A DNA stretch of 64,000 nt. Origin: Pacificimonas pallii (GTDB taxonomy: Bacteria; Pseudomonadota; Alphaproteobacteria; Sphingomonadales; Sphingomonadaceae). The notes under the pieces are model-generated. The model searched no databases and was not told the DNA's origin. It saw only the letters and a list, made by a program, of their open reading frames with translations. The position numbers and the translations under genes are program-made. Where the stretch lies: assembly GCF_019204005.1 (NCBI RefSeq), contig NZ_JAGSPA010000001.1, positions 1 to 64,000 of the forward strand, read 5' to 3'. Positions 24,326 to 33,422 of the stretch are shown piece by piece. The stretch's first letter is position 1; each line of letters starts with the position of its first letter.

Positions 24326-25432
24326 GTGAAGAATATCGCAACAAAATCGCCCGGTAGCGAGCGACACAAGACGATACATCCCCCCGCGCCGCGCGTCATG
24401 CTGGTGGACGACAGCGGCATTTCACGCGTCCTGATGGCAAGATGGCTGGACGAATCGGGCGCACAGGTGGTGAGCCAGGCGAGCAACGGCAGGGAAGCGC
24501 TTGCCAACATCGCATCCGCCCGTCCAGATATCGTCCTGCTGGATATCGAAATGCCAGGAAAAAGCGGCATTGAAATCCTGCCGCTTCTTCGCGAGGCAAG
24601 CCCGCAAAGCCGGATCGTCATGGTCTCCACGCTTACCCAGCGAAACGCGGCGATCACCATGGAGGCGCTAAGCGCGGGTGCCGTCGAGGCGCTCGCCAAA
24701 CCGAATAGCGACTGGTCGGGGTCGTCGGTGGCGGAGTTCCGCAGGCGGCTTGTGGAAACGGTCTGGGGGATCTGCCAGGGCAGCGAGGCCGCATGGCCGG
24801 TCGGCGCGGCCGCAGAGGTACGCAGCGCCGGCCGGGCGGGAACGCGCCGGGCCCGGCCTTCAATTGTCGCGATCGGCGCCTCGACAGGCGGGCCGGCAGC
24901 GCTTTTCTCCCTTCTTAAACATCTCCCCAAGGCCCCCCGGGTGCCGATCCTGATCGCGCAGCACATGCCGCCCATGTTCACGGGTTTGTTGGGGACGCAT
25001 CTGACACGGCAGACCGGGATCTCCTCTGCGGAAGCCGTGCACGATGACGCCATCACGCAGGGACAGATCTATATCGCGCCGGGCGCCCATCATATGTCGG
25101 TGAGACGGGCTGCGGACGGCACGCCCCGGATTCGGATTACGGATGATCCACCGGAAAATTTCTGCCGCCCGTCGGTCAATCCGCTATTCCGTTCCGTCGC
25201 CGATATCTATGGTTCGGCGGCGCTCGCGATCATGCTGACCGGCATGGGAAAAGATGGCCTGGAAGGGACGAAGGCCATGCGGGCGGCCGGTGCGCACATT
25301 CTTGCCCAGGACGCTGTCAGCTCGATCGTCTGGGGCATGCCCGGCGCCATTGTCCATGAGGGGCTGGCCGACGATGTGCTGTCGATTGAGGATATGGGGC
25401 CGTTTGTCGCCGATCTGGTCGGCGGCTCGTGA
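24326..25432 (+). CDS. cheB: Chemotaxis methylesterase/glutamine deamidase CheB
   Basis: 368 residues from a GTG at 24326. The N-terminal receiver has Asp28-Asp29 and phospho-Asp73 (IVLLDIEMPGKSG). The C-terminal esterase has Ser186 (GASTGGP), His213 (AQHMPP) and Asp310 (LTGMGKDG). It demethylates chemoreceptors for adaptation and is activated by CheA. The stop overlaps the cheR start (GTGA), which suggests coupled synthesis of the two adaptation enzymes. Confidence 0.95.
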   Translation: MKNIATKSPGSERHKTIHPPAPRVMLVDDSGISRVLMARWLDESGAQVVSQASNGREALANIASARPDIVLLDIEMPGKSGIEILPLLREASPQSRIVMVSTLTQRNAAITMEALSAGAVEALAKPNSDWSGSSVAEFRRRLVETVWGICQGSEAAWPVGAAAEVRSAGRAGTRRARPSIVAIGASTGGPAALFSLLKHLPKAPRVPILIAQHMPPMFTGLLGTHLTRQTGISSAEAVHDDAITQGQIYIAPGAHHMSVRRAADGTPRIRITDDPPENFCRPSVNPLFRSVADIYGSAALAIMLTGMGKDGLEGTKAMRAAGAHILAQDAVSSIVWGMPGAIVHEGLADDVLSIEDMGPFVADLVGGS

Positions 25433-26343
25433 GGGCCGTACCGGCCAGTTTCGATTGTTTTGCCCACCTCCTGCGGTGCGAAGCGGGCATGGAACTCACG
25501 CGGGACAAGGCATATCTATTGCCGTCGCGCCTCGGGCCCATTCTCAGGCGGGAGGGCTGCGCTACAATCGATGTGCTGGCGTCGCGGTTAAGGCCCGGGT
25601 CGGCGCTCGCCCGTGATGTGGTCGAGGCAATGCTGAACCATGAGAGCTTCTTCTTCCGCGATGGCATCCCGTTTGCCCAGCTGGAGCAGGCACTTCTGCC
25701 GGACTTCAAGGAAAAACGCGCGGATGGACGGCGCATATCGATCTGGTGCGCCGCATCGTCCCACGGCCAGGAGCCCTATTCGCTCGCCATGCTATTCGCC
25801 GAAAACCAGGCGGAATGGGCGGGCTGGGAAATCGATATTCTTGCCAGCGACCTGAGCAGCGTCGCCGTCGACCGCGCCCGCAGCGCCTGCTATACGCAGT
25901 TCGAGGTCCAGCGCGGACTTTCGACACATCGGCTGTTGCAGCATTTCGTCAAGACCGGCGACGACTGGACGCTTGTCGACAATATTCGCGACAGGGTGAC
26001 GTTTCGGACGCACAGCCTGCTTGCGCCGCCGCCGCGCCGGGCGGCTTTCGATATCATCTTCGCGCGCAACGTATTATTTTACCTTGGTGCGGAGGAAAAG
26101 CGCCGGGCGCTTGTCAACCTTCGCGACGCGATGGCTGACGATGGTGTCCTGGCACTTGGCGCGGCGGAAACCACGTTTGGGCATCAGGACCTTTTCGCAC
26201 GGTCGCCCATTCACCGCGGTTTTTATAAATCCGCGCCAGCCATGATGGCCGATGCGCCTGATACCGGGCAAATCCCCGCCCGTCCCGCGGTATTTTCGCA
26301 GCCCGGGCACGCCGCAGGTCAACAGCCGAGCCGGACGGTGTAA
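25429..26343 (+). CDS. cheR: Chemotaxis receptor methyltransferase CheR
   Basis: 304 residues from a GTG that overlaps cheB. The N-terminal helical domain contains LLPSRLGPILRREG and MLNHESFFFRD, and the SAM-binding domain contains IWCAASSHGQEPYSLAM, DILASDLSSVAVDRAR and FDIIFARNVLFYLGAEEKRR. It methylates receptor glutamates. The last ~40 residues (from about 262) are Pro/Ala-rich and non-conserved. The operon ends here; 26344-26526 has no gene I can support. Confidence 0.94.
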   Translation: MRAVPASFDCFAHLLRCEAGMELTRDKAYLLPSRLGPILRREGCATIDVLASRLRPGSALARDVVEAMLNHESFFFRDGIPFAQLEQALLPDFKEKRADGRRISIWCAASSHGQEPYSLAMLFAENQAEWAGWEIDILASDLSSVAVDRARSACYTQFEVQRGLSTHRLLQHFVKTGDDWTLVDNIRDRVTFRTHSLLAPPPRRAAFDIIFARNVLFYLGAEEKRRALVNLRDAMADDGVLALGAAETTFGHQDLFARSPIHRGFYKSAPAMMADAPDTGQIPARPAVFSQPGHAAGQQPSRTV

Positions 26344-26526
26344 CCGCCGCCTGCGGGACCGCCGATATCCGCTTTCACGCATCCCGGGTGCAGGACAATA
26401 CCGCCAATGTCTTCAAACCGGTATCGCGCACGCACGTGCCGACAGCGATGCCTCGCCAGCCGCGCCGTCCCCAATATGGCGTTTCCGATTCCCAAATTGT
26501 CACGCTGCCGATAGGCCGCTTGCACC

Positions 26527-27423
26527 ATGCGCCCCCTTCATCTCGCTTTCATCCTGTTTATCGACCTGTGCTGGGCGCTGAATATCGTCGCGGTGAAACT
26601 GGCGGTCGAAGCGACTGAACCGCTGGCGGCGGTGACGCTTCGCTATGTGATCGCACTGCTCGTCTGCCTGCCCTTCATCCGCTGGGTTCCGGGGCGTATG
26701 CGCCGCATTCTGATCACGGGCCTGATTGCGGGTGCGGGTTTCATGACATTGGTGAACCTGTCGATGGCGGTGACGGAGAATGTCGCCGCGCTGGCGATCA
26801 CCGGGCAGCTCGGGGTGCCATTCAGCCTGATCCTCGCCGTCATATTCTTCAAGGAACGCATCAGGTGGCTGCGCATTGGCGGCGTCAGCCTGGCATTTCT
26901 GGGAATCGCGATCATGGGATTCGATCCGGCGATACTGCAGGAATGGCCGGGCGTCTCGCTGACCGTTATCTCCAGCTTTATCTGGGCCGTGGGTTCGCTG
27001 CTCTTTCGCCAGTTGCAGGGGATCGGCGTGATGAACATTCATGGCTGGCTGGCGCTGGTCAGCGTTCCTGTTCTGGCCGGAGCATCGCTGATCTTCGAGC
27101 CTGGCGCGCTTGCCGGCGCGGCATCACTTCCCGCGGACATCTGGGGCTGGATCGCCTTCTCGGCGATCCTCTCCTCCATCGTTGGCCATGCGGGAATGAG
27201 CTGGCTTTTGCAGCGTTACGAAGTTTCGACCATCGTTCCGCTCACACTGCCGACGCCGCTGATTTCCGCGGGCGCCGCGGTCCTTGCTTTTGACACACCG
27301 GTCAGTTCCAGCTTCATCGCCGGTGCCCTTGTAAGTTTCCTCGGCGTCGCCATCATTACATTCAGAAGTGCAGCAAAACAGCCGGAGCTGACGACGGCAA
27401 TGATCAGCGGGAGCAAGCGATGA
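26527..27423 (+). CDS. EamA/DMT-family transporter
   Basis: 298 residues with ten hydrophobic segments arranged as two EamA repeats (residues ~5-135 and ~150-285). Motifs such as FILFIDLCWALNIVAVKLAV at the start, LGVPFSLILAVIFFKERIRW at the end of the first repeat and the PLTLPTPLISAGAAVLAF segment in the second are typical of drug/metabolite exporters. The substrate is unknown. It overlaps the downstream amidase by four bases (ATGA). Confidence 0.9.
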   Translation: MRPLHLAFILFIDLCWALNIVAVKLAVEATEPLAAVTLRYVIALLVCLPFIRWVPGRMRRILITGLIAGAGFMTLVNLSMAVTENVAALAITGQLGVPFSLILAVIFFKERIRWLRIGGVSLAFLGIAIMGFDPAILQEWPGVSLTVISSFIWAVGSLLFRQLQGIGVMNIHGWLALVSVPVLAGASLIFEPGALAGAASLPADIWGWIAFSAILSSIVGHAGMSWLLQRYEVSTIVPLTLPTPLISAGAAVLAFDTPVSSSFIAGALVSFLGVAIITFRSAAKQPELTTAMISGSKR

Positions 27424-28127
27424 TCGAAAGCCCTTCCCCCAATTTCGACACGCGGCGCGCGGACATTTCGATGGTGGTCATCCATTATACCGGCATGAAA
27501 AGCGCCGCCGCGGCGCTGGAACGCCTGCGTGATCCGGAGGCGAAGGTCAGTGCGCATTATCTGATCGCGGAGGACGGCACGCCCGTCCGGCTGGTCGCCG
27601 AAGAAAGCCGCGCCTGGCATGCGGGCCGGGCCTATTGGCGCGGCATCCGCGATGTGAATTCGGCAAGCATCGGCATCGAGCTTGCCAATCCAGGCCATGA
27701 TCATGGTTATGTGGATTTTCCGGAACCGCAAATGGCCGCTTTGGAAGGGCTGCTCCGGGACATTCTTCAGCGCCATGACATCGACCCGCGCAACGTGGTC
27801 GGTCATTCCGATATCGCGCCGGACCGCAAGATCGACCCTGGCGAGCTCTTTCCCTGGGACCGTTTCGCCGCGCTGGGCCTTGCCGAGACGAAACCCGAAT
27901 TCGATTATGACCCGCTATGGATTGATGAAGGCACGCTGGTCGCAATGCAGCGCTTTGGCTATGAGATACGGCTGCCGAAAGAAACCGTGAGCGCGTTCCA
28001 GCGGCGCTGGCGGCCCGGCAAGTTCGATGGCGTGATCGATGCGGAGACCCGCAAGATCCTGCTCGCGCTGCTGAAGCGGCATCCGCCGGAAGGCTTCATT
28101 CTCGGTACGCATCTGCCGCGGACGTAG
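27420..28127 (+). CDS. N-acetylmuramoyl-L-alanine amidase with peptidoglycan-binding tail
   Basis: 235 residues. The Amidase_2 (AmpD-like) domain spans ~15-165: MVVIHYTG (first zinc His), AHYLIAEDGTPVRLV, AWHAG (second His), IGIELANPG (catalytic Glu) and VVGHSDIAPDRKIDPG (third zinc ligand and Lys). Residues ~175-225 form a PG_binding_1-like helix bundle. No signal peptide is visible, so it is probably cytoplasmic and recycles anhydromuropeptides like AmpD, or it is released in another way. It is translationally coupled to the EamA transporter, which could move a related metabolite; that link is inference. Confidence 0.92.
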   Translation: MIESPSPNFDTRRADISMVVIHYTGMKSAAAALERLRDPEAKVSAHYLIAEDGTPVRLVAEESRAWHAGRAYWRGIRDVNSASIGIELANPGHDHGYVDFPEPQMAALEGLLRDILQRHDIDPRNVVGHSDIAPDRKIDPGELFPWDRFAALGLAETKPEFDYDPLWIDEGTLVAMQRFGYEIRLPKETVSAFQRRWRPGKFDGVIDAETRKILLALLKRHPPEGFILGTHLPRT

Positions 28128-28173
28128 GAAACGGGACTGGCTTTGTGCGGCCTGGGCCTTAAATACATATGGG

Positions 28174-28537
<364 letters not shown>

Positions 28538-28702
28538 CAATTTAACCGAGTGAGTGTCGGAATTTCTTACAGTTTCGAACTGTATCAAAATTGTGCATTC
28601 GGCTTCCTGTTGAAATAGCCGAAAAATTTGTTTCTGGCCCGTAACTTGCTTCGTCTCACATATTGTAAGTTTAAGTTATCATAAGTTAAATGGGGGATTA
28701 TC

Positions 28703-29428
28703 ATGATCAAGACCGCACTTCTGGCCGCGACGACCGCACTCGTTGCCCTGCCTGCCGTGGCTGCTCCGGTGAACGGAACGGGCAATGTCACGCCGGACGT
28801 CATTTTCGGCAGTGGGAACGCGAACGGCTCGTTTACCGGTACCGTGAACGATGGCGTAGAGCTCGCCCTGCGCGGCAAGCTGCGTTACGACTCGAATGGC
28901 CAGCCGCAGAACACGTTCAATTATGACGGCGATAGCAGCTATTTCTTTACCAATATCGGCAACGCCGTTCCCGCGAACCGCGCCGTGTTCAACTTCGAGT
29001 TTTCCATCAATACCGACGTTGACGGCCTTAGCGGTCGCACGCTTGACGATCTGACATACGCACTGTCGGTCGATACCGATGCCGGTGCCGGCACCAACTT
29101 TTTTACCTTTGATCCCTGTGCGCTGCTCGTCGACAATGCACTTGGTAATAATTCGACCGGGAACGGCGATGGCACGCCTGGTGCCTGCGCGGGTAGCGGA
29201 CTGAACGTCGCGCAGAATTCGCAGAATCTTGGCTTTGGTTATACGCCGAACGATCCGCGGGCTGCGGGTCAGTATACGTTCTCACTGTCGGCATTTGACG
29301 GCCAGCAGCTGATCGGAACGACGACGATCGACGTCTTCGTCGATGCGAGCCCGGTTCCGGCACCGGCGGCACTCGGCCTGCTCGGTTTTGGCCTTCTTGG
29401 TCTCGGCGCCGCCCGCAAGCGCGCCTAA
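28703..29428 (+). CDS. Surface protein with VPAPA/PEP-CTERM-like sorting tail
   Basis: 241 residues. A signal peptide (MIKTALLAATTALVALPAVA) is followed by a ~190-residue beta-rich, Asn/Gly/Thr-rich domain with two Cys, and a C-terminal VPAPAALGLLGFGLLGLGAA ending ARKRA. That tail (short proline motif, hydrophobic helix, Arg cluster) is the PEP-CTERM/VPxxPA type recognised by exosortase. The body resembles no domain I can name. GGGGGA precedes the ATG. The promoter region 28630-28690 is AT-rich and holds three TAAGTT copies. No exosortase gene lies in the window. Confidence 0.85.
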   Translation: MIKTALLAATTALVALPAVAAPVNGTGNVTPDVIFGSGNANGSFTGTVNDGVELALRGKLRYDSNGQPQNTFNYDGDSSYFFTNIGNAVPANRAVFNFEFSINTDVDGLSGRTLDDLTYALSVDTDAGAGTNFFTFDPCALLVDNALGNNSTGNGDGTPGACAGSGLNVAQNSQNLGFGYTPNDPRAAGQYTFSLSAFDGQQLIGTTTIDVFVDASPVPAPAALGLLGFGLLGLGAARKRA

Positions 29429-29450
29429 GCGTTCTCATCACGAACGATGA

Positions 29451-29482
29451 AAAGGGGATGCCTGCGGGTATCCCCTTTTTTA
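29451..29482. terminator. Bidirectional terminator between convergent genes
   Basis: AAAGGGGAT (29451-29459) pairs with ATCCCCTTT (29470-29478) around a ten-base loop and is followed by a T run on the plus strand and preceded by A on that strand, so it can serve both the surface-protein gene and the phosphatase gene. Confidence 0.8.
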
Positions 29483-29941
29483 TGTCGTCAGGCGGGCCAG
29501 CAGGGCCGTGATCCCCGCGTCGATCTGGACATACATGTCCTCAAAGGCGCTTTCGTCCATGCCGTAGGGGTCCAGCACATCCTCTTCACCCCCTTCGACA
29601 TCCTGCAGGAGCAGCAGCACTTCGGCCGTGGCACCGTCTGGCCGGGCCGCCTGAAGATCATTGAGGTTCGCCGTGTCGAGCGCGACAATATGCGAGCGTT
29701 CAAACCAGTCGCGCGCCTGCACCTGCCGCGCCCGCTGCGCGGAAATGTCGAGACCGTGCGCCTTCGCCACGGCGCGTGACCCCGGGTGCGGCATCTCGCC
29801 AATGTGCCAGTTCCCGGTGCCCGCGGAATCGACCTCCGCATCGACACCCGCATCGGCCGCGCGAACACGAAACAGCCCCTCCGCAACCGGAGACCGGCAG
29901 ATATTCCCCAGACAGACGAACAGAATGCTGACGTTAGACAT
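29480..29941 (-). CDS. Low-molecular-weight protein tyrosine phosphatase
   Basis: 153 residues. The P-loop FVCLGNICRSP (Cys10, Arg16) lies at the N-terminus and the general-acid Asp is in VLDPYGMDE near the C-terminus. The spacing and length match the family. Bacterial members often dephosphorylate tyrosine kinases that control capsule or exopolysaccharide assembly, but no BY-kinase is encoded here and the capsule locus is 17 kb away. Arsenate reductases of the same fold have different Cys patterns, so phosphatase is preferred. Confidence 0.92.
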   Translation of the reverse strand: MSNVSILFVCLGNICRSPVAEGLFRVRAADAGVDAEVDSAGTGNWHIGEMPHPGSRAVAKAHGLDISAQRARQVQARDWFERSHIVALDTANLNDLQAARPDGATAEVLLLLQDVEGGEEDVLDPYGMDESAFEDMYVQIDAGITALLARLTT

Positions 29942-30030
29942 AGGGTGATGACGCTTTCTAATCGGACGCCGCGCTGCTAGCCCTTTCGCCGAAGTACCGC
30001 AAATGCGGGAACGTCTGGGGAGGACAGTGA

Positions 30031-31635
30031 ATGACCGACGAGGAACTGCTCGCGTCGCGGGAAAAAGACGTGGGAAGCGGCTATGCCTATTATGTCCTTG
30101 GCGTTCTCGTCCTGGTGTACATTCTGAACTTCGTCGACCGGCAGATCCTCTCCATCCTGGCGGAAGACATCAAGGCCGACCTTGGCATTGACGATGGCCA
30201 GATGGGCTTTCTGTACGGCACCGCCTTCGCGGTTTTCTATGCGCTGTTCGGCATTCCGCTTGGTCGCCTTGCCGACATGTGGGTCAGGAAGCGGCTGATG
30301 GCGATCGGCCTGACGGTGTGGTCATCGATGACCGCCCTTTCCGGTCTCGCGTCGAGCTTTGCGCAGATCGCGGGCGCACGCATCGGCGTCGGCATTGGCG
30401 AGGCAACCGCCAGTCCCGCCGCCTTCTCCATGATCTCAGATTACTTCCCGAAGGAAAGCCGCGCCACCGCGCTCGCGATTTATTCGGGGGGGCTCTACAT
30501 TGGCGGCGGCGTATCGCTGTTCATTGGCGGTGCGGTCGCAGGCAATTGGAATGAAGCCTTCCCTGGCGGATATGATCTGGCCGGGTTCAACGTCGTCGGC
30601 TGGCAGGCCGCATTCATGGCCGTCGGCATCCCCGGCATTCTGGTCGCCCTGTGGGTTGCGACGCTGCGCGAGCCGCTGCGCGGCATGTCGGAGGGCACTT
30701 ATCAGCCGCCCGAGCCCAACCCATGGCCGAAGTTTTTCGCGGAGTTATGCAGCGTCATTCCGCCGCTGACCCTGATCGATGCCGCCCGCGGGGGCAGCAG
30801 AAGCCTCATCAACAATATCGTCGCCGCCGTCGTCATCGCCGCGGGCGCTTACGGCATCGTCATGCTGGTCGGTGTATCGTCGGGCAATGTTCTACAGTTC
30901 AGCGCGCTCGGTATTGGCGCTTACGCCGTGTTCAGCTGGTCGCAGTCGATCAAGCGCCGTGACCCCGCGACATATGCGCTGATCTGGGGCACGCCGAGCT
31001 TTCTGCTGACCCTTGTCGGGTTTGGCACCATTGCCTTCAACACCTATGCCGCGACCTTCTGGGCGGCCCCTTATGTATTGAGGACCTTTGCCGACCAGGT
31101 CGATCCCGCAATGGTCGGCCTGATCCTGGGCGGCCTTGGCGCTGGCGGCGGCTTTGTCGGCGTCATTCTGGGCGGCAAGATTTCCGATATCCTGAAGCGC
31201 AGAAATCCGGCCGGACGTATCCTGGTGGGTATCTTCGCCATTGTCGCCATGGCACCGCTTCTCCTGATCCTCTACACGACTGACAGTCTGACAATATTCT
31301 ACCTGGTCAGCGCACCGTCCAATATCGTCGCGAGCATGTGGGTCGGTGTCGCCGCCGCGACCAGTCAGGACCTTGTCCAGCCGCGCATGCGCGGCGCGGC
31401 AACGGCGACTTATTTTCTTGGCACGACACTGATTGGCCTTGGCCTTGGCCCCTGGTTCGCGGGCACTGTGTCAGCCGAAACCGGCGACCTTGCCATCGGC
31501 GTCATGAGCCTGCTCTTAATGGTGCCCGTGACCCTTCTCTGCCTCTTCATCCTGTACAAAAAACTTCCAGAGGCGGAAGCGACGAAGGATGCCCGCGCAG
31601 CGGCGGCGGTTTCCACGGCAAGCTTATCGAATTGA
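30031..31635 (+). CDS. Major facilitator superfamily transporter (spinster-like)
   Basis: 534 residues with about twelve hydrophobic segments. Sequence features include NFVDRQILSILAEDIKADLG in helix 1 and its loop, GFLYGTAFAVFYALFGIPLG, the MFS loop motif GRLADMWVRKRLMAIG, and GARIGVGIGEATASPAAFSM. This is the spinster/organic-acid branch common in sphingomonads beside catabolic genes. A large central loop (~residues 215-260) separates the halves. A GGGGAGGAC ribosome site precedes the ATG. It is followed by a GMC oxidoreductase and an epoxide hydrolase on the same strand, so uptake of their substrate is a reasonable guess. Confidence 0.92.
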   Translation: MTDEELLASREKDVGSGYAYYVLGVLVLVYILNFVDRQILSILAEDIKADLGIDDGQMGFLYGTAFAVFYALFGIPLGRLADMWVRKRLMAIGLTVWSSMTALSGLASSFAQIAGARIGVGIGEATASPAAFSMISDYFPKESRATALAIYSGGLYIGGGVSLFIGGAVAGNWNEAFPGGYDLAGFNVVGWQAAFMAVGIPGILVALWVATLREPLRGMSEGTYQPPEPNPWPKFFAELCSVIPPLTLIDAARGGSRSLINNIVAAVVIAAGAYGIVMLVGVSSGNVLQFSALGIGAYAVFSWSQSIKRRDPATYALIWGTPSFLLTLVGFGTIAFNTYAATFWAAPYVLRTFADQVDPAMVGLILGGLGAGGGFVGVILGGKISDILKRRNPAGRILVGIFAIVAMAPLLLILYTTDSLTIFYLVSAPSNIVASMWVGVAAATSQDLVQPRMRGAATATYFLGTTLIGLGLGPWFAGTVSAETGDLAIGVMSLLLMVPVTLLCLFILYKKLPEAEATKDARAAAAVSTASLSN

Positions 31636-31796
31636 CGGGCTTGTCCAGTGCGGCGGAAGCGGTGATCCTGTTCCCCACACAAACGTCATTCCGGCGAAAT
31701 CCGGAGGCTGTCTCATATCATCGCGTGGCAAAGCCGCATGCCAGGGACAGCTTCCGGCCTTTCTGTGAATGACGGTTTATTCGAGGAGGATCGTGC

Positions 31797-33413
31797 ATGT
31801 CCGATTATGACTACATCATCATTGGCGCTGGCAGCGCCGGCTGTGTGCTGGCCAACAGGCTAAGTGCCGACCCTGGGAACCGCGTCCTGCTGCTGGAAGC
31901 GGGGAAGCCGGACAAGTCCATGTTCATCCATTTTCCCGCAGGCGTGGGAAAACTGATCAGCCCCGACAAGATCGCACCGGAAAACTGGGGATACTGGACC
32001 GAGCCGCAGCAGCATCTGAACAACCGCCGACTGTACTGGCCGCGCGGCAAGACGCTTGGCGGATCCTCATCCATCAACGGCATGGTCTACATTCGCGGCC
32101 ATGCGTCCGATTACGACCGCTGGGCGCAAACAGGCTGCACCGGCTGGAGCTGGGACGATGTCCTGCCCTATTTCAAGAAATCGGAGAGTTCCGACCGCGG
32201 TGCGACCGACTTCCACGGTTCCGGGGGGCCACTGCACACGACCAAGCGGGCGCGGCCCGACAGGATCACGGATCTGTTCATCGCGGCCGCCCATGAGGCT
32301 GGTCATCCCCTCACCGACGATTTCAACGGCCCGCAGTTCGAAGGAGCCGGGCGTTATGATGCCACCTGCAAGGACGGCGAACGGATGAGCGCGGCAAAGG
32401 CATATCTGACGCCAGTCCTGAACCGGCCGAACCTGGAGGTCAGGACAGGTGTCCTCGCCGACCGGATCATGTTCAAGGGCAAGCGCGCACAGGGCGTCGG
32501 CATTCGCCAGAACGGCAAGGCGGATGTCGTCTTTGGCCGTGAGATTATTTTGTCAGGCGGCGCGATCAACAGCCCGCAAACGCTGATGCTGTCCGGTATT
32601 GGTCCAGCCGAACATTTGAGATCGCTCGGCATTGATGTCGTCCATGACGCGCCCGATGTCGGCGGCAACATGCAGGACCATCTCGACCTGATCGTCCAAT
32701 GGTCCATCGAGGAACCGATCAGCCTGAACAGCAATGCCAAGTTCCACAATCAGCTTAAGGCGCTTGGCATGTGGCTTTGGAAACGCGAGGGGCCGGGAAG
32801 CTATATTCCGACCCCCGGAGGCGCCTTCCTGTCCACGCGTGAGGGGCTTGCCGCACCCGACGTGCAGCTGCACCTGCTGCCTGGTCTTGGGCAGGCGCAC
32901 GGCGCCGGAAAGCTACCGGATCAGCACGGTTTCTCCAGCCATATCTGCCAACTGAGGCCGGAAAGCCGCGGCACCATCCGCCTCGCCAGCGCCGATCCCG
33001 ACGATCATCCCCGCATCGACCCGAATTACCTCAGCACGCAAAACGACGTCGAGGTCATGCTGGCCGGACTGGAAATGACGCGTGAGATCGGACGCCGTGC
33101 CGCGCTGCAACCGCTCAGCCCGCGCGAGATATGGCCCGGCGAAGACATCACGGATCGCGACACATTGCTGAACATGGTGCGGGACAGCGCGGAAACCATC
33201 TATCATCCCGTCGGCACCTGCCGCATGGGCGCGGACGATAGCGCGGTGCTCGATACGCATCTGCGGGTGCGCGGCATAGAGGGCCTGCGCGTCGTCGACG
33301 CTTCCATCATGCCCAACCTCGTCAGCGGCAATACGAATGCGCCGACGATCATGATCGCGGAGAAAGCCAGCGACCTGATCCTGGCCGAACAACGCGCGGC
33401 AATCGCGGCTTAG
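31797..33413 (+). CDS. GMC-family FAD alcohol/choline dehydrogenase
   Basis: 538 residues. The FAD ADP-binding motif DYIIIGAGSAGCVLANRLS is at the N-terminus, GMC signature 1 is RGKTLGGSSSINGMVYIRGH, signature 2 is GAINSPQTLMLSGIGPAEHL, and the C-terminus has the catalytic His in YHPVGTCRMG and an Asn in SGNTNAPTIMIAEKA. It oxidises a primary or secondary alcohol, with an unknown electron acceptor. A GAGGAGGA ribosome site precedes the ATG. It is followed after nine bases by the epoxide hydrolase. The gap before it (31636-31796) has an imperfect inverted repeat with GTCATTCC ends. Confidence 0.94.
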   Translation: MSDYDYIIIGAGSAGCVLANRLSADPGNRVLLLEAGKPDKSMFIHFPAGVGKLISPDKIAPENWGYWTEPQQHLNNRRLYWPRGKTLGGSSSINGMVYIRGHASDYDRWAQTGCTGWSWDDVLPYFKKSESSDRGATDFHGSGGPLHTTKRARPDRITDLFIAAAHEAGHPLTDDFNGPQFEGAGRYDATCKDGERMSAAKAYLTPVLNRPNLEVRTGVLADRIMFKGKRAQGVGIRQNGKADVVFGREIILSGGAINSPQTLMLSGIGPAEHLRSLGIDVVHDAPDVGGNMQDHLDLIVQWSIEEPISLNSNAKFHNQLKALGMWLWKREGPGSYIPTPGGAFLSTREGLAAPDVQLHLLPGLGQAHGAGKLPDQHGFSSHICQLRPESRGTIRLASADPDDHPRIDPNYLSTQNDVEVMLAGLEMTREIGRRAALQPLSPREIWPGEDITDRDTLLNMVRDSAETIYHPVGTCRMGADDSAVLDTHLRVRGIEGLRVVDASIMPNLVSGNTNAPTIMIAEKASDLILAEQRAAIAA

Positions 33414-33422
33414 GGAAAATTC

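Noticed and set aside
26319-26528. 69-codon minus-strand frame between cheR and the EamA gene
   Set aside because: It begins over the EamA start, lacks a good ribosome site and shows no conserved pattern.
31684-31780. Inverted GTCATTC/GAATGAC ends as a miniature transposable element
   Set aside because: The matching ends are only about eight bases, no target duplication is visible and the interior has no structure; possible but not supported.
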